NCBI GenBank assembly: GCA_001650955.1 | Contig: LXYP01000028.1 | Span: 62,001 to 126,000, forward strand | Reading direction: 5' to 3' | DNA: 64,000 bases | DNA from: Sphingomonadales bacterium EhC05 | GTDB taxonomy: Bacteria; Pseudomonadota; Alphaproteobacteria; Sphingomonadales; Sphingomonadaceae | In this document: positions 27,715 through 34,977 of the stretch, in pieces | Layout of the letters: every line of letters starts with the position of its first letter | Numbering within the stretch: position 1 is the first letter of the stretch | Translations under genes and position numbers: made by a program | Notes under the pieces: model-generated | Database searches by the model: none | What the model saw: the letters and a program-made list of their open reading frames with translations, nothing else | Told to the model about the DNA's origin: nothing

Positions 27715-27745
27715 GCCTTACAACCTCCAGTAACTGTAGAAGCAA
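27715..27745 (-). promoter_or_regulatory. MerR-type promoter of the CDF-FTR1-oxidase operon
   Basis: Minus strand: -35 TTGCTT (27745-27740), 19-base spacer with CTACAG-TTA-CTGGAG, -10 TAAGGC (27720-27715). The spacer differs from that at 21713-21731 at only two positions. The expected start, near 27708, coincides with the ATG of the CDF gene. Confidence 0.7.
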
Positions 27746-27781
27746 GAACTAATTGCAAATCTGCTGCATAGGGAAAATGTT

Positions 27782-28195
27782 TTGACCAATATGATGATCG
27801 GTGATCTGGCGCGAAAAACCAGCACAAAGGTAAACACAGTGCGCTATTACGAAGATATAGGGCTGTTACCCAAACCTGCTCGGACGGCATCGGGTAGGCG
27901 GACATATACTGAAAGCGATGTTCGGAAATTGTCCTTTGTGCGTCACAGTCGCGGCTTTGGGTTTTCTATTGATGAAATACGATCGCTTATGGAAATATCC
28001 GATAGCCCAAAGCAAGACTGCGAAGCGGCCGCAAAAATTGCGCAAGAACATTTGGAAAAGATTGATACCCAAATCATTCAACTGACATCGCTGCGCGATG
28101 CCCTTAAGTCATTTGCAACCTCATGCTCAGGTGGTTCTGCAGAACATTGTGAAATTATCGGTGCGTTAAATCGCTTGAACCCAGCGGTCGATTAG
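27782..28195 (+). CDS. MerR-family metal regulator 3
   Basis: 137 residues. The winged-helix N terminus is IGDLARKTSTKVNTVRYYEDIGLL. Cys80, Cys115 and Cys123 (loop CSGGSAEHC) match the divalent-metal MerR pattern. The TTG at 27782 is kept as start because GGGA (27771-27774) lies 7 bases upstream; ATG 27791 is 16 bases away. It is divergent from the CDF-FTR1-oxidase operon and is its likely activator. It resembles merR 1 more than merR 2. Confidence 0.85.
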   Translation: MTNMMIGDLARKTSTKVNTVRYYEDIGLLPKPARTASGRRTYTESDVRKLSFVRHSRGFGFSIDEIRSLMEISDSPKQDCEAAAKIAQEHLEKIDTQIIQLTSLRDALKSFATSCSGGSAEHCEIIGALNRLNPAVD

Positions 28196-28552
28196 ATGGC
28201 AGACGAAAGCGGGTTTTATAGATCCACTTGAATACAAAAATGTGCCCCCAGCTGTTTCTGCGCGGCGGCGACAGCATCGCGCCTTGGTTGGCTTCCTGAA
28301 ATCTGACCTCCAAATAATATGCCGCCCGTCAGGAGCATAACGACAAGAATGATCATTTTCCTCAACAGCTATGTGCGTGAAGCAAAACTGCGGTACGAAT
28401 ATGGCCGCGAGATCGAGACATGTAGTGGGACTCAGAAAATCAATGCGTCATTTGCTGAACTGTAGATATGTAGGAACTGGTAAGCCTCAATCGGTTTGAT
28501 GTATTCGGCCGTCTCAGTACCTATATAATTATAACTAGCTATGGAGAAAAAA
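28196..28552. other. Gap between merR 3 and the small 69-residue gene
   Basis: Apart from the possible small peptide at 28216-28356, I see no gene, repeat or clear promoter here. The stretch marks the right border of the metal island. Confidence 0.4.
28216..28356 (-). CDS. Possible 46-residue secreted or membrane peptide
   Basis: The open frame begins with a hydrophobic stretch (MIILVVMLLTGGILFGGQISG) and has GAGG a little close (3 bases) before ATG 28356. The tail AAQKQLGAHFCIQVDL is polar with one Cys. No family is recognised. It lies in an otherwise empty 357-base gap after merR 3 and could be a real small secreted protein or chance. Confidence 0.3.
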   Translation of the reverse strand: MIILVVMLLTGGILFGGQISGSQPRRDAVAAAQKQLGAHFCIQVDL

Positions 28553-28762
28553 ATGCCAAAAAGAGTCAAAGTTACCAAGGAGACCGACAGCGGACGCAAT
28601 GCAGCGTTCCACGACAATTTTACCGGTGACGACATGTCCCGCTCCGAGTTTGTGCAAAAAATCAAAACCGGAGAATATGAAAATTACCACATCCGCAAAG
28701 TTAACGGCGTAGACACGCCTGTTTCAAATCCAGACTCCAAGCACAATAACAACCTGGATTGA
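28553..28762 (+). CDS. Small hypothetical protein with NGVDTPVSNPD tail
   Basis: 69 residues from ATG 28553, with GGAG (28543-28546) 6 bases upstream; an ATG at 28541 would lie before that site. The pattern SRSEFVQKIKTGEYENYHIRKVNGV and the ending VSNPDSKHNNNLD recall small proteobacterial proteins of unknown function. No signal or membrane segment. It converges on the DUF2235 gene. Confidence 0.6.
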   Translation: MPKRVKVTKETDSGRNAAFHDNFTGDDMSRSEFVQKIKTGEYENYHIRKVNGVDTPVSNPDSKHNNNLD

Positions 28763-28791
28763 ACCCTGAAGCGAGCCACCAGTGAATTTGG

Positions 28792-30282
28792 CTAAACGTC
28801 CTTCTCAGGCCAAATGGAACGACTGATATTATCCGACTGGCTTTGAGGATTATTTTGACAGATATGATCTTTCAAATTGGTAGGCAAATAGGGTTTCACT
28901 TCGCCCATCTGCGGGACTGCCGTTGCACTTAACCGATCCGCTACAGATTGGTGTAGCTTCGCTTCTGGGTGAATGCTGCGAACCCTTTTACCCCAAGTCA
29001 ATTTGTCTCTAGAAATCCAGCGCACCCATTTTGGCTGCATATCAAGCGCGCTTTGTATCTCATCATGCTGCAAACCAAACGGGTCCGGTGCGGTATTCAG
29101 AAAATTCCGCTGAATTTCAATGGTGGGCACGGCTGAGACGAGCTCGCCGGCCATCCACTCCAGAGCAATATCCGATAGCCGTGATTCATCTTCCGGATAG
29201 CTTCCGCCAATATCAGAATGATTGCCGGCGAACCACAGCTGCTCAAGCCAATTCGGGTTGCCTCGCCGCTTATTCCACTGCACGTCCGTATCGCTCCCCC
29301 AGCCTACTCTGGGAAACTTCTTACGCGCCTCGTCAATCGACAACGCATGCCGCAATTTTGGTATCTCGCGGTCCACATAGCGATCATAGTTTTTTCCGCT
29401 CCACCAAGCCATATGTCCATGCCAAAGGGCAGAAATCCAGTCTACCGGGTTCCACCAGCGAAACCTGCGAGCATCATCCTCAAAATAATATTTAAACTGC
29501 GAACCCACGCTTCTTAGGACCCAATATAATATGAAAGCAGGAATGGTTCCGGCCAGGGCGCTCAGCCACCAAGTATCGGCATCCAAACTGCGCCAAAATC
29601 CAAAGGCTGTCACCAAAAACGCTATCGCCACGACGATCGAAGCGGTTCTGCTTCCCAGAGCAGCGACAGTATCAAACACTCCCACAAATTCAGGTTGAAC
29701 ATTGCCTTGACCTTCTCCGTCCGCGCCCACACCTTCTGATCCATATTTCGACCGAAACCGCCTCGCTTTATGCTCGCGCTGTTTTTCATATTTCCCGCGC
29801 TTGGAGCCAGCGCCGTGGTTGTAGACGTCTCGCACAGCCTCGCTTGCAATCATTCGCAAGGCCGAACCGTAACGCGGCACCGGATTGCCTTCACCATCAT
29901 GTTCTGGCACGCCGCATAGGTTCATAACATTCGTGACAGCGCGAACCGTATAGGCGCCGCGGCTAAATCCTATTAATACAACTTTGTCTCCCGGCCTATG
30001 ATGAGCGATAATTGCAGCATAGCAATCAATGACATTTTCATCGATCCCCGTGCCGAGCGCGGCAGCAAAAAAGTTACGCAAACGCTTGAAAGTCAGACCG
30101 CCTGCTTCTCCTGCGCCAAGACCTGCATCGTAAAATGTTACTTGTTTTTTTGGACTGATGGTTGAATCTGGACCGGGCCTCGTGGCTCGGTACAGCTTAT
30201 AGACATTCGAAAGTCTTTGATCGGGCCGAAGGCCGCCAACCTGGCCAGTTCCATCAGAATAGATAAGTATGTTTTTAGACAT
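28792..30282 (-). CDS. DUF2235-family alpha/beta hydrolase with membrane segments
   Basis: 496 residues. The N terminus MSKNILIYSDGTGQ and the nucleophile motif GFSRGAYTVRA (Ser in GxSxG) are typical of DUF2235, the fold shared with Tle1 phospholipases. FVGVFDTVAALGS follows. Two hydrophobic helices lie around residues 213-260 (IVVAIAFLVTAF and LSALAGTIPAFILYW), so it is probably membrane-bound. Many relatives are effectors or lipid hydrolases, but no secretion system is nearby. It is divergent from the graspetide cluster, with 227 bases between; whether the two are linked is unknown. Confidence 0.78.
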   Translation of the reverse strand: MSKNILIYSDGTGQVGGLRPDQRLSNVYKLYRATRPGPDSTISPKKQVTFYDAGLGAGEAGGLTFKRLRNFFAAALGTGIDENVIDCYAAIIAHHRPGDKVVLIGFSRGAYTVRAVTNVMNLCGVPEHDGEGNPVPRYGSALRMIASEAVRDVYNHGAGSKRGKYEKQREHKARRFRSKYGSEGVGADGEGQGNVQPEFVGVFDTVAALGSRTASIVVAIAFLVTAFGFWRSLDADTWWLSALAGTIPAFILYWVLRSVGSQFKYYFEDDARRFRWWNPVDWISALWHGHMAWWSGKNYDRYVDREIPKLRHALSIDEARKKFPRVGWGSDTDVQWNKRRGNPNWLEQLWFAGNHSDIGGSYPEDESRLSDIALEWMAGELVSAVPTIEIQRNFLNTAPDPFGLQHDEIQSALDMQPKWVRWISRDKLTWGKRVRSIHPEAKLHQSVADRLSATAVPQMGEVKPYLPTNLKDHICQNNPQSQSDNISRSIWPEKDV

Positions 30283-30407
30283 TGCGCCCCCGCATATTTT
30301 TAGCTTTCACTGCAACTGCATTAGTGTTTGGAAAGTATATAATCGATTCTATGCCCGATATTGGGCTCAAATAATCTAGAAATGATATTCAATCTCTTTT
30401 GATTTCT

Positions 30408-30424
30408 GCTAATGGCCTATTAGC
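30408..30424. promoter_or_regulatory. Inverted repeat upstream of the graspetide precursor
   Basis: GCTAAT-GGCCT-ATTAGC is a perfect six-base inverted repeat with a five-base centre, 85 bases before the precursor start. It lies in the A/T-rich divergent region between the DUF2235 gene and the precursor. It may be an operator for either gene; no regulator is encoded beside it. Confidence 0.35.
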
Positions 30425-30509
30425 ATTGAAAAATATTGATCCAAAGCTCATAGTCTCGATCGGAAACTAGGCACAGCATGTTGTAGGGTGTTTTCAGGAG
30501 AATAATAGA

Positions 30510-30854
30510 ATGACCCCATTTCTGGTAAGCTACGCCACCCAGCGCAAGTCCCACCCTGACATCGGCGGACATTATTGCCATAGCCGTGATGTTTGGGTTG
30601 AGGGCACCAAGCAAGGCGAAGTACCGATTGTATTGATGCATTCAAACTTGTCCGAGTTGGTGACCAAAACAGCAACGCAACAGGAGACGGATGACGAAAA
30701 TTTCCCGCCAAGGCCTCTTTCAGAGCTGGTGACCAAAACAGATGTCCAGCAAGAATCTGATGATCAGAGTTTAAATGCTTCTTCCATACTCGAAATGGAA
30801 ACGAAGACCACCTATGAGGTTGAAAGCGACGATCAGGACTATACGTTGTTCTGA
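30510..30854 (+). CDS. Graspetide (omega-ester/amide RiPP) precursor with three core repeats
   Basis: 114 residues, start ATG 30510 with AGGAG (30496-30500) 9 bases upstream. Residues 1-46 look like a leader. Residues 47-62, 70-85 and 93-108 are three copies, spaced exactly 23 residues apart, of (L/I)xE(L/M)xTKTxx(Q/E)xE(T/S)DD. The TKT triplets can donate hydroxyl or amino groups, and the Glu-x-Asp-Asp runs can accept, as in graspetide cores cross-linked by ATP-grasp ligases. Copies 1 and 2 are close; copy 3 is diverged and ends in an aromatic tail (DYTLF). The ligase gene begins 15 bases downstream. The call rests on repeat structure plus context. Confidence 0.82.
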   Translation: MTPFLVSYATQRKSHPDIGGHYCHSRDVWVEGTKQGEVPIVLMHSNLSELVTKTATQQETDDENFPPRPLSELVTKTDVQQESDDQSLNASSILEMETKTTYEVESDDQDYTLF

Positions 30855-30869
30855 TATTGCTGGCGCAGA

Positions 30870-31820
30870 ATGATTTTTCTGGCAACCAACAAGCGGGACA
30901 TTACGATTGATTTCGTGGTCCTAGAACTCCAAAAACGTGGGGTTCCGTATCTTCGACTGAATACCGAAGACATAACCGAATGGCAGATAGAATTTCCAAA
31001 TGGAGAACCGAGCCATGCGACTTTTGCGCATGATGATAGATCCTTCTGCCTATCAGAGTTTACAGCGGCCTATTATCGCCGGCCGCTTACCCCGGAACCA
31101 CAGGGAAGTTTTGATCAGCCCGTCAGGGAATATATTGTTAGCGAATGGTCTGCAATATTGCGGAGCCTATGGACTGCTTTAGACAGTCGCTGGCTAAATT
31201 CGCCATATGCCATTCAGAAAGCTGAAGACAAGCCGCGCCAAATAGCTATTGCCCGCGCAGCTGGTCTGAAGGTGCCTGAAACTTGCGTCACAAATGATTT
31301 CACCGCTGCTCAGAAATTTGCGGCCGCCCAAAATATAATCGCCAAGCCGCTGAGGCGCGCGTTGCTCGAAGATCCAAGCGGCCCAGGCCGTGTCATGTTT
31401 ACAAGCCGCGTGGCGTTGAATGCAAAAGATCAGGACTCTATCCGACTTGCACCGATGATTTTTCAGCAGGAAATTGCGAAGCAATATGACGTGCGCGTAA
31501 CCGTGGTAGATGATCGCGCCATGGCCACTGCCATTGACTCCCAAAAACACGAACAGACTGAAGTTGACTGGCGAAAAGGCAGCGGCGTGGAAGTGGAACA
31601 CCAAAAACTCGATCTTCCATCAGATATAGCAAATGCTTGCATAAAAGTGACCCAGGATCTCGGTCTGCGTTATTCGGCCGTGGATCTAATCCAAGATCAG
31701 GATGGGCAATATTGGTTTCTGGAGGCTAATCCGAATGGTCAATGGGCCTGGATTGAGCAGAGAACTGGCCATCCGATTACCAATGCCATCGTTGATGCCC
31801 TGATGGGAACAAGGCTGTGA
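30870..31820 (+). CDS. MvdD-type ATP-grasp peptide macrocyclase (graspetide synthetase)
   Basis: 316 residues, the usual size for microviridin-type ligases. Visible family signatures are YYRRP (68-72), the SPYAIQKAEDKPRQIAIARAAGL region, FQQEIAKQYDVRVTVVDD and, at the end, FLEANPNGQWAWIEQRTGHPI. In that last motif Glu285 and Asn287 are the likely Mg-ATP ligands. It should activate Glu/Asp side chains of the precursor by phosphorylation and join them to Thr/Ser or Lys. The ribosome binding site is weak, so translation probably depends on the precursor gene. It overlaps the next gene by GTGA. Confidence 0.85.
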   Translation: MIFLATNKRDITIDFVVLELQKRGVPYLRLNTEDITEWQIEFPNGEPSHATFAHDDRSFCLSEFTAAYYRRPLTPEPQGSFDQPVREYIVSEWSAILRSLWTALDSRWLNSPYAIQKAEDKPRQIAIARAAGLKVPETCVTNDFTAAQKFAAAQNIIAKPLRRALLEDPSGPGRVMFTSRVALNAKDQDSIRLAPMIFQQEIAKQYDVRVTVVDDRAMATAIDSQKHEQTEVDWRKGSGVEVEHQKLDLPSDIANACIKVTQDLGLRYSAVDLIQDQDGQYWFLEANPNGQWAWIEQRTGHPITNAIVDALMGTRL

Positions 31821-32563
31821 TCAGAAGGTTTTTTGATTTTCTGTTCCCGATAATTGAAGGGCTGACGCCCGATCAGAAGAACGAGCGACAAGAGGCCTAT
31901 GATCGAGACATGGCTGCGATTGATTCTACAAATTGGGGGAAGCAACCCGCCAAATTACTGGAACAAGCACAAAGAATGGCGGATTCAGAGATTGATCGCA
32001 GAAAAACCGCGGAAACCAAGGCCTCTATCTATCTCGCCGTTCTAGCAACACTGGTACCACTGATAGTCACGATCCAAACTGGAATTTGGGAAAATAAAAT
32101 CGGGCCCGCGCCAGCGGTCCTGCGCTTCTCTCTACTCTCAATTGCCATTATCTATTCAGCTGCAGCCGGTTGGTACGCTTTTTCCGTTCTTCGAGTATCC
32201 GGATTCCATACCATTGGTATCGGCGAGCTAGCGACATCTTGGTCCAAATCCGAGCCGCCGGGAGAATTGGCCAAAAGAACCCTGCAACGCATGCGGAAAT
32301 CACAAGATGCCGTGAACAACAAAGTAACACGAATAAAAATGACCCATGAACACCTTCTCAGGGCATTTGGATTTTTTATTGCGCTGATGCTTATAGATCC
32401 CGCGACATACACCATCTACGCAATTCAAGGTCAAGCGGTAGCAACCGCTCCCAAGACGCAAAACCCGCGCTGCGATTCAAAACATAAAATCATTTTTAAT
32501 TTTGAAACGGACAGTCGAAATAAACGCCCCAAAAACTCAGTAGGTCGATCAAAAAAAGAATAG
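31817..32563 (+). CDS. Membrane protein coupled to the graspetide ligase
   Basis: 248 residues, GTG start overlapping the ligase stop by four bases. An amphipathic N-terminal region ends in a charged helix (IDRRKTAETKASIYLAVLATL) leading into a membrane segment. Two more hydrophobic helices lie near residues 105-128 and 185-205, and the tail is basic with one Cys. The charged-helix-into-membrane design resembles SLATT or two-helix effector proteins, but this is only a visual likeness. It could be an exporter, immunity or target protein. No ABC transporter, protease or acetyltransferase gene accompanies the cluster. Confidence 0.6.
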   Translation: MIRRFFDFLFPIIEGLTPDQKNERQEAYDRDMAAIDSTNWGKQPAKLLEQAQRMADSEIDRRKTAETKASIYLAVLATLVPLIVTIQTGIWENKIGPAPAVLRFSLLSIAIIYSAAAGWYAFSVLRVSGFHTIGIGELATSWSKSEPPGELAKRTLQRMRKSQDAVNNKVTRIKMTHEHLLRAFGFFIALMLIDPATYTIYAIQGQAVATAPKTQNPRCDSKHKIIFNFETDSRNKRPKNSVGRSKKE

Positions 32564-32832
32564 CACTTGTCTCATCTTGATAAAGGCTCGGGTGATTTTT
32601 CTGCAGCTATAATCCTTACCAACCAGTTCAACTGGGCTTTGATCATTGCTCTCAATATTGACCGTCAAGCCGATTGAATTTGGTCAGGATTCTGGTTATT
32701 CACAAAACATCAACGTCAAAACCGTGGCTATGAAATTTAGCCACTAATCTTTTAAATGATCAGGTTCATTCAATTATTTTTTGCGATTCTTTCGGAGAAA
32801 TACGGAACCGAAAGCCGCTGAGGCGCTAGAAA

Positions 32833-33273
32833 ATGACACAGCATTCCCCAGTAAGGAATTTCGATGAACCGAAGCGCATTGCCCGCTTTTCTCCCGGGAT
32901 TGCTCTTTCCGCTATTGTCCTCGGCGTCGCCATTCCAGCGCATCTCTTTTTACCAGAAGATCTCAGCCAGCTGACCATAGCAATGATCATTGGGATCATT
33001 TCAGGTGCCTATATTGGCTTCGGTGCCAAAGATGGGCGGCCTCATATCTTCGTCTTGGAACTCTGTGTGGCTGCCCTATTTGGTATCATGGCCGTGGCCG
33101 GTGTGCTGGGTTCACCTTATTGGTTTGCTGTTGCCCTGTTTGCTCATGGCCTTTGGGATATTGCCCATCACAATGGCCTGTTTGGTGCTAAAATCCCGCG
33201 TTGGTATATCCCGTTTTGCGCCGTTATAGACTGGATTGCAGCGCTCATTCTGGCAATTTTGTTCACTATCTAG
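32833..33273 (+). CDS. Small polytopic membrane protein
   Basis: 146 residues with four or five membrane helices and a conserved-looking stretch FAHGLWDIAHHN followed by KIPRWYIPFCAVIDW. This recalls small integral membrane proteins of the DUF6010 type, but I am not certain of the family. Its function is unknown. It stands alone on the plus strand 269 bases after the graspetide cluster. Confidence 0.6.
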   Translation: MTQHSPVRNFDEPKRIARFSPGIALSAIVLGVAIPAHLFLPEDLSQLTIAMIIGIISGAYIGFGAKDGRPHIFVLELCVAALFGIMAVAGVLGSPYWFAVALFAHGLWDIAHHNGLFGAKIPRWYIPFCAVIDWIAALILAILFTI

Positions 33274-33366
33274 TTGCAAGCATCGAGGCGATCAGGTCGT
33301 AGAGCCACGCTAGGCCAGGCAGCAGCAGGGCCAAAAGTAACACACCAAATTCTATCTTACGCCGCA

Positions 33367-33573
33367 TTATCCATTGCACGCGCAGCCTTTCCCTTTGTGG
33401 CAGACCTTGTCGCGCGCGATACAACTGTCACCGCAAGCTTTCCCCTTTCGGCAAGTCTTGCAACAACCCGCCACACCGATCTGTGCCAAAGCAGCGCCTG
33501 ACCCGCAGGGATTAAATTCCGTGGGTCCGACGGCGCCAATCAACAATACTAGCGACATTGCGATAGATTTCAT
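33367..33573 (-). CDS. Small exported Cys-rich protein
   Basis: 68 residues with a signal-like N terminus (MKSIAMSLVLLIGAVG) and nine or ten cysteines arranged as GCCKTCRKGKACGDSC, then KVCHKGKGCAC. The string RKGKACGDSCI is shared by many small proteobacterial proteins of unknown role. GGGGGAG lies 4 bases before ATG 33573. Metal binding in the periplasm is plausible but not shown. It converges on the membrane protein gene at 32833. Confidence 0.7.
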   Translation of the reverse strand: MKSIAMSLVLLIGAVGPTEFNPCGSGAALAQIGVAGCCKTCRKGKACGDSCIARDKVCHKGKGCACNG

Positions 33574-33978
33574 TCTGCTCCCCCAAACTCAGAGTGTCTC
33601 ACAATCATGATACTCTGTCCAATCTGGGGAACGATGAACTTTGATAGTTCCGGCCATCTCTAACGTCACCTTGCTCATCAAGCGTTGGCTGCTAAAAAGG
33701 AGACGAAAGAAAATTAACGTCTAATATTCCGGCGAAAACCCGCTTTAATAACATTGTTACGGCCTTACTATTGAGCGGTTGTCAAAATACGTCACCTGGA
33801 TAGCCCTAACCAGTTAGGGGCATTTTTTGGTTATGGCGGCGGCTTCATTGATTGGAAGTCTTCTGGTTAGACGGCCAACTAAACCCACAGCAAAATGTAA
33901 TTCATTAGGTGACATTGAGAATGTCGGGCAATATGGTCATCTAAGGACGATGAAAATGCGGGTTATCAAGGGACTTTC
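33574..33978. other. 405-base leader region of the ietAS operon, no gene
   Basis: No coding frame is convincing. The main structure is a hairpin at 33804-33819 (listed separately). A promoter for ietA is expected in the last 150 bases, but no strong -35/-10 pair is evident. Confidence 0.4.
33804..33830 (+). terminator. Hairpin followed by a T run, upstream of ietA
   Basis: CCCTAAC-CA-GTTAGGG (33804-33819) is a perfect seven-base stem, followed by GCATTTTTT. It has the form of an intrinsic terminator, yet no plus-strand gene ends just before it. It may terminate a short leader transcript, act as an attenuator for ietAS, or be a DNA-binding site. Confidence 0.4.
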
Positions 33979-34974
33979 ATGACGAACGCCAAGCAAATAG
34001 AAAAAATGCTGCGCAGCCATGCTGAGGGTGATGACGAACAATTTTTCTCGATTGCGTTACAAGTGGCGGCAGCGGAAGCTCGACAAGGCAGACGTGATAC
34101 TGCCAATAGCCTTCGTGCGGCTGTTGACGCAGCAAGAGCAAAAGACGGCGTTAGACCCTCTATTCCGATCGCCTTTGCAAGTCCGCGCGGCGATTTGGAA
34201 GGTCTTTTGGATCTCAAACAACCATCTATCACGCTGGCAGATGTGATTTTGCCATCTGCATCATTGGACCGGTTGAACCATTTGATGTTGCAGCAGCGCA
34301 AGCGCGATCAACTTCGAGAACATGGAAAACTGCCAAGCAATAGATATTTATTTGTAGGCCCGCCCGGCTCGGGGAAAACTATGACCGCCGAGGCAGTGGC
34401 TGGTGAGCTGAAATTACCTCTCTTTGTGATCCGATTAGATACATTAATCACCCGGTTTATGGGGGAAACAGCAGCCAAGCTTAGGCTTGTATTTGACGAA
34501 ATTTTACGTCGACGAGCGGTTTACCTGTTTGACGAATTTGACGCTGTGGGCGGACATCGCGCAGCTTCAAATGACGTGGCCGAGATGCGCCGGGTTCTGA
34601 ATAGCTTTCTTCAATTCATGGAAGAAAAAACGGCGACAGATAGCGCAATCATTGCGGCCACAAATCACCCAGAACTTCTCGACAAAGCGCTGCTTCGCCG
34701 TTTTGATGAAGTATTGGAGTTTTCTCTTCCAACTCCGGATCAAATTCGGGCTGTTATAAAATATAATCTTCGTCCGATAAAATATCCCCGAATTAAATGG
34801 AAAGCTGTAGAAGAAGCGGCTGAAGGCCTGAGCCAAGCGGAAATTGCGCGGGCTGCAAGTGAAGCTGTAAAGACCGCTATACTGGCGCAACGCTCTTCAA
34901 TTACAACACAGGGCCTGACCGAAAAATTGGTAGACCGGCAGTCAATGCGGTCCGCGTTTACGACGGCTTCATAA
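33979..34974 (+). CDS. ietA: IetA-like AAA ATPase (antitoxin/partner)
   Basis: 331 residues. The AAA module has Walker A GPPGSGKT (127-134), Walker B YLFDEFD (Asp185, Glu186), ATNHPELLDKALLRRFD (sensor 1 and arginine finger) and a C-terminal lid. The first 90 residues are a partner-specific domain. Followed 3 bases later by a subtilisin-like protease, it matches IetA of the ietAS pair on Agrobacterium pTiC58. There IetA acts as antitoxin to the protease IetS and stabilises the plasmid; ietAS is also listed among antiphage systems. Confidence 0.85.
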   Translation: MTNAKQIEKMLRSHAEGDDEQFFSIALQVAAAEARQGRRDTANSLRAAVDAARAKDGVRPSIPIAFASPRGDLEGLLDLKQPSITLADVILPSASLDRLNHLMLQQRKRDQLREHGKLPSNRYLFVGPPGSGKTMTAEAVAGELKLPLFVIRLDTLITRFMGETAAKLRLVFDEILRRRAVYLFDEFDAVGGHRAASNDVAEMRRVLNSFLQFMEEKTATDSAIIAATNHPELLDKALLRRFDEVLEFSLPTPDQIRAVIKYNLRPIKYPRIKWKAVEEAAEGLSQAEIARAASEAVKTAILAQRSSITTQGLTEKLVDRQSMRSAFTTAS

Positions 34975-34977
34975 TTC

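Noticed and set aside
30648-30833. Repeats in the precursor as a CRISPR or DNA satellite
   Set aside because: The 69-base period is a protein-level repeat in frame with the gene; the DNA copies are not identical and no spacers or cas genes are present.
30448-30885. Minus-strand frame of 145 codons covering the graspetide precursor
   Set aside because: It lies opposite the precursor, lacks motifs, and its repeated segments merely mirror the repeats of the precursor.
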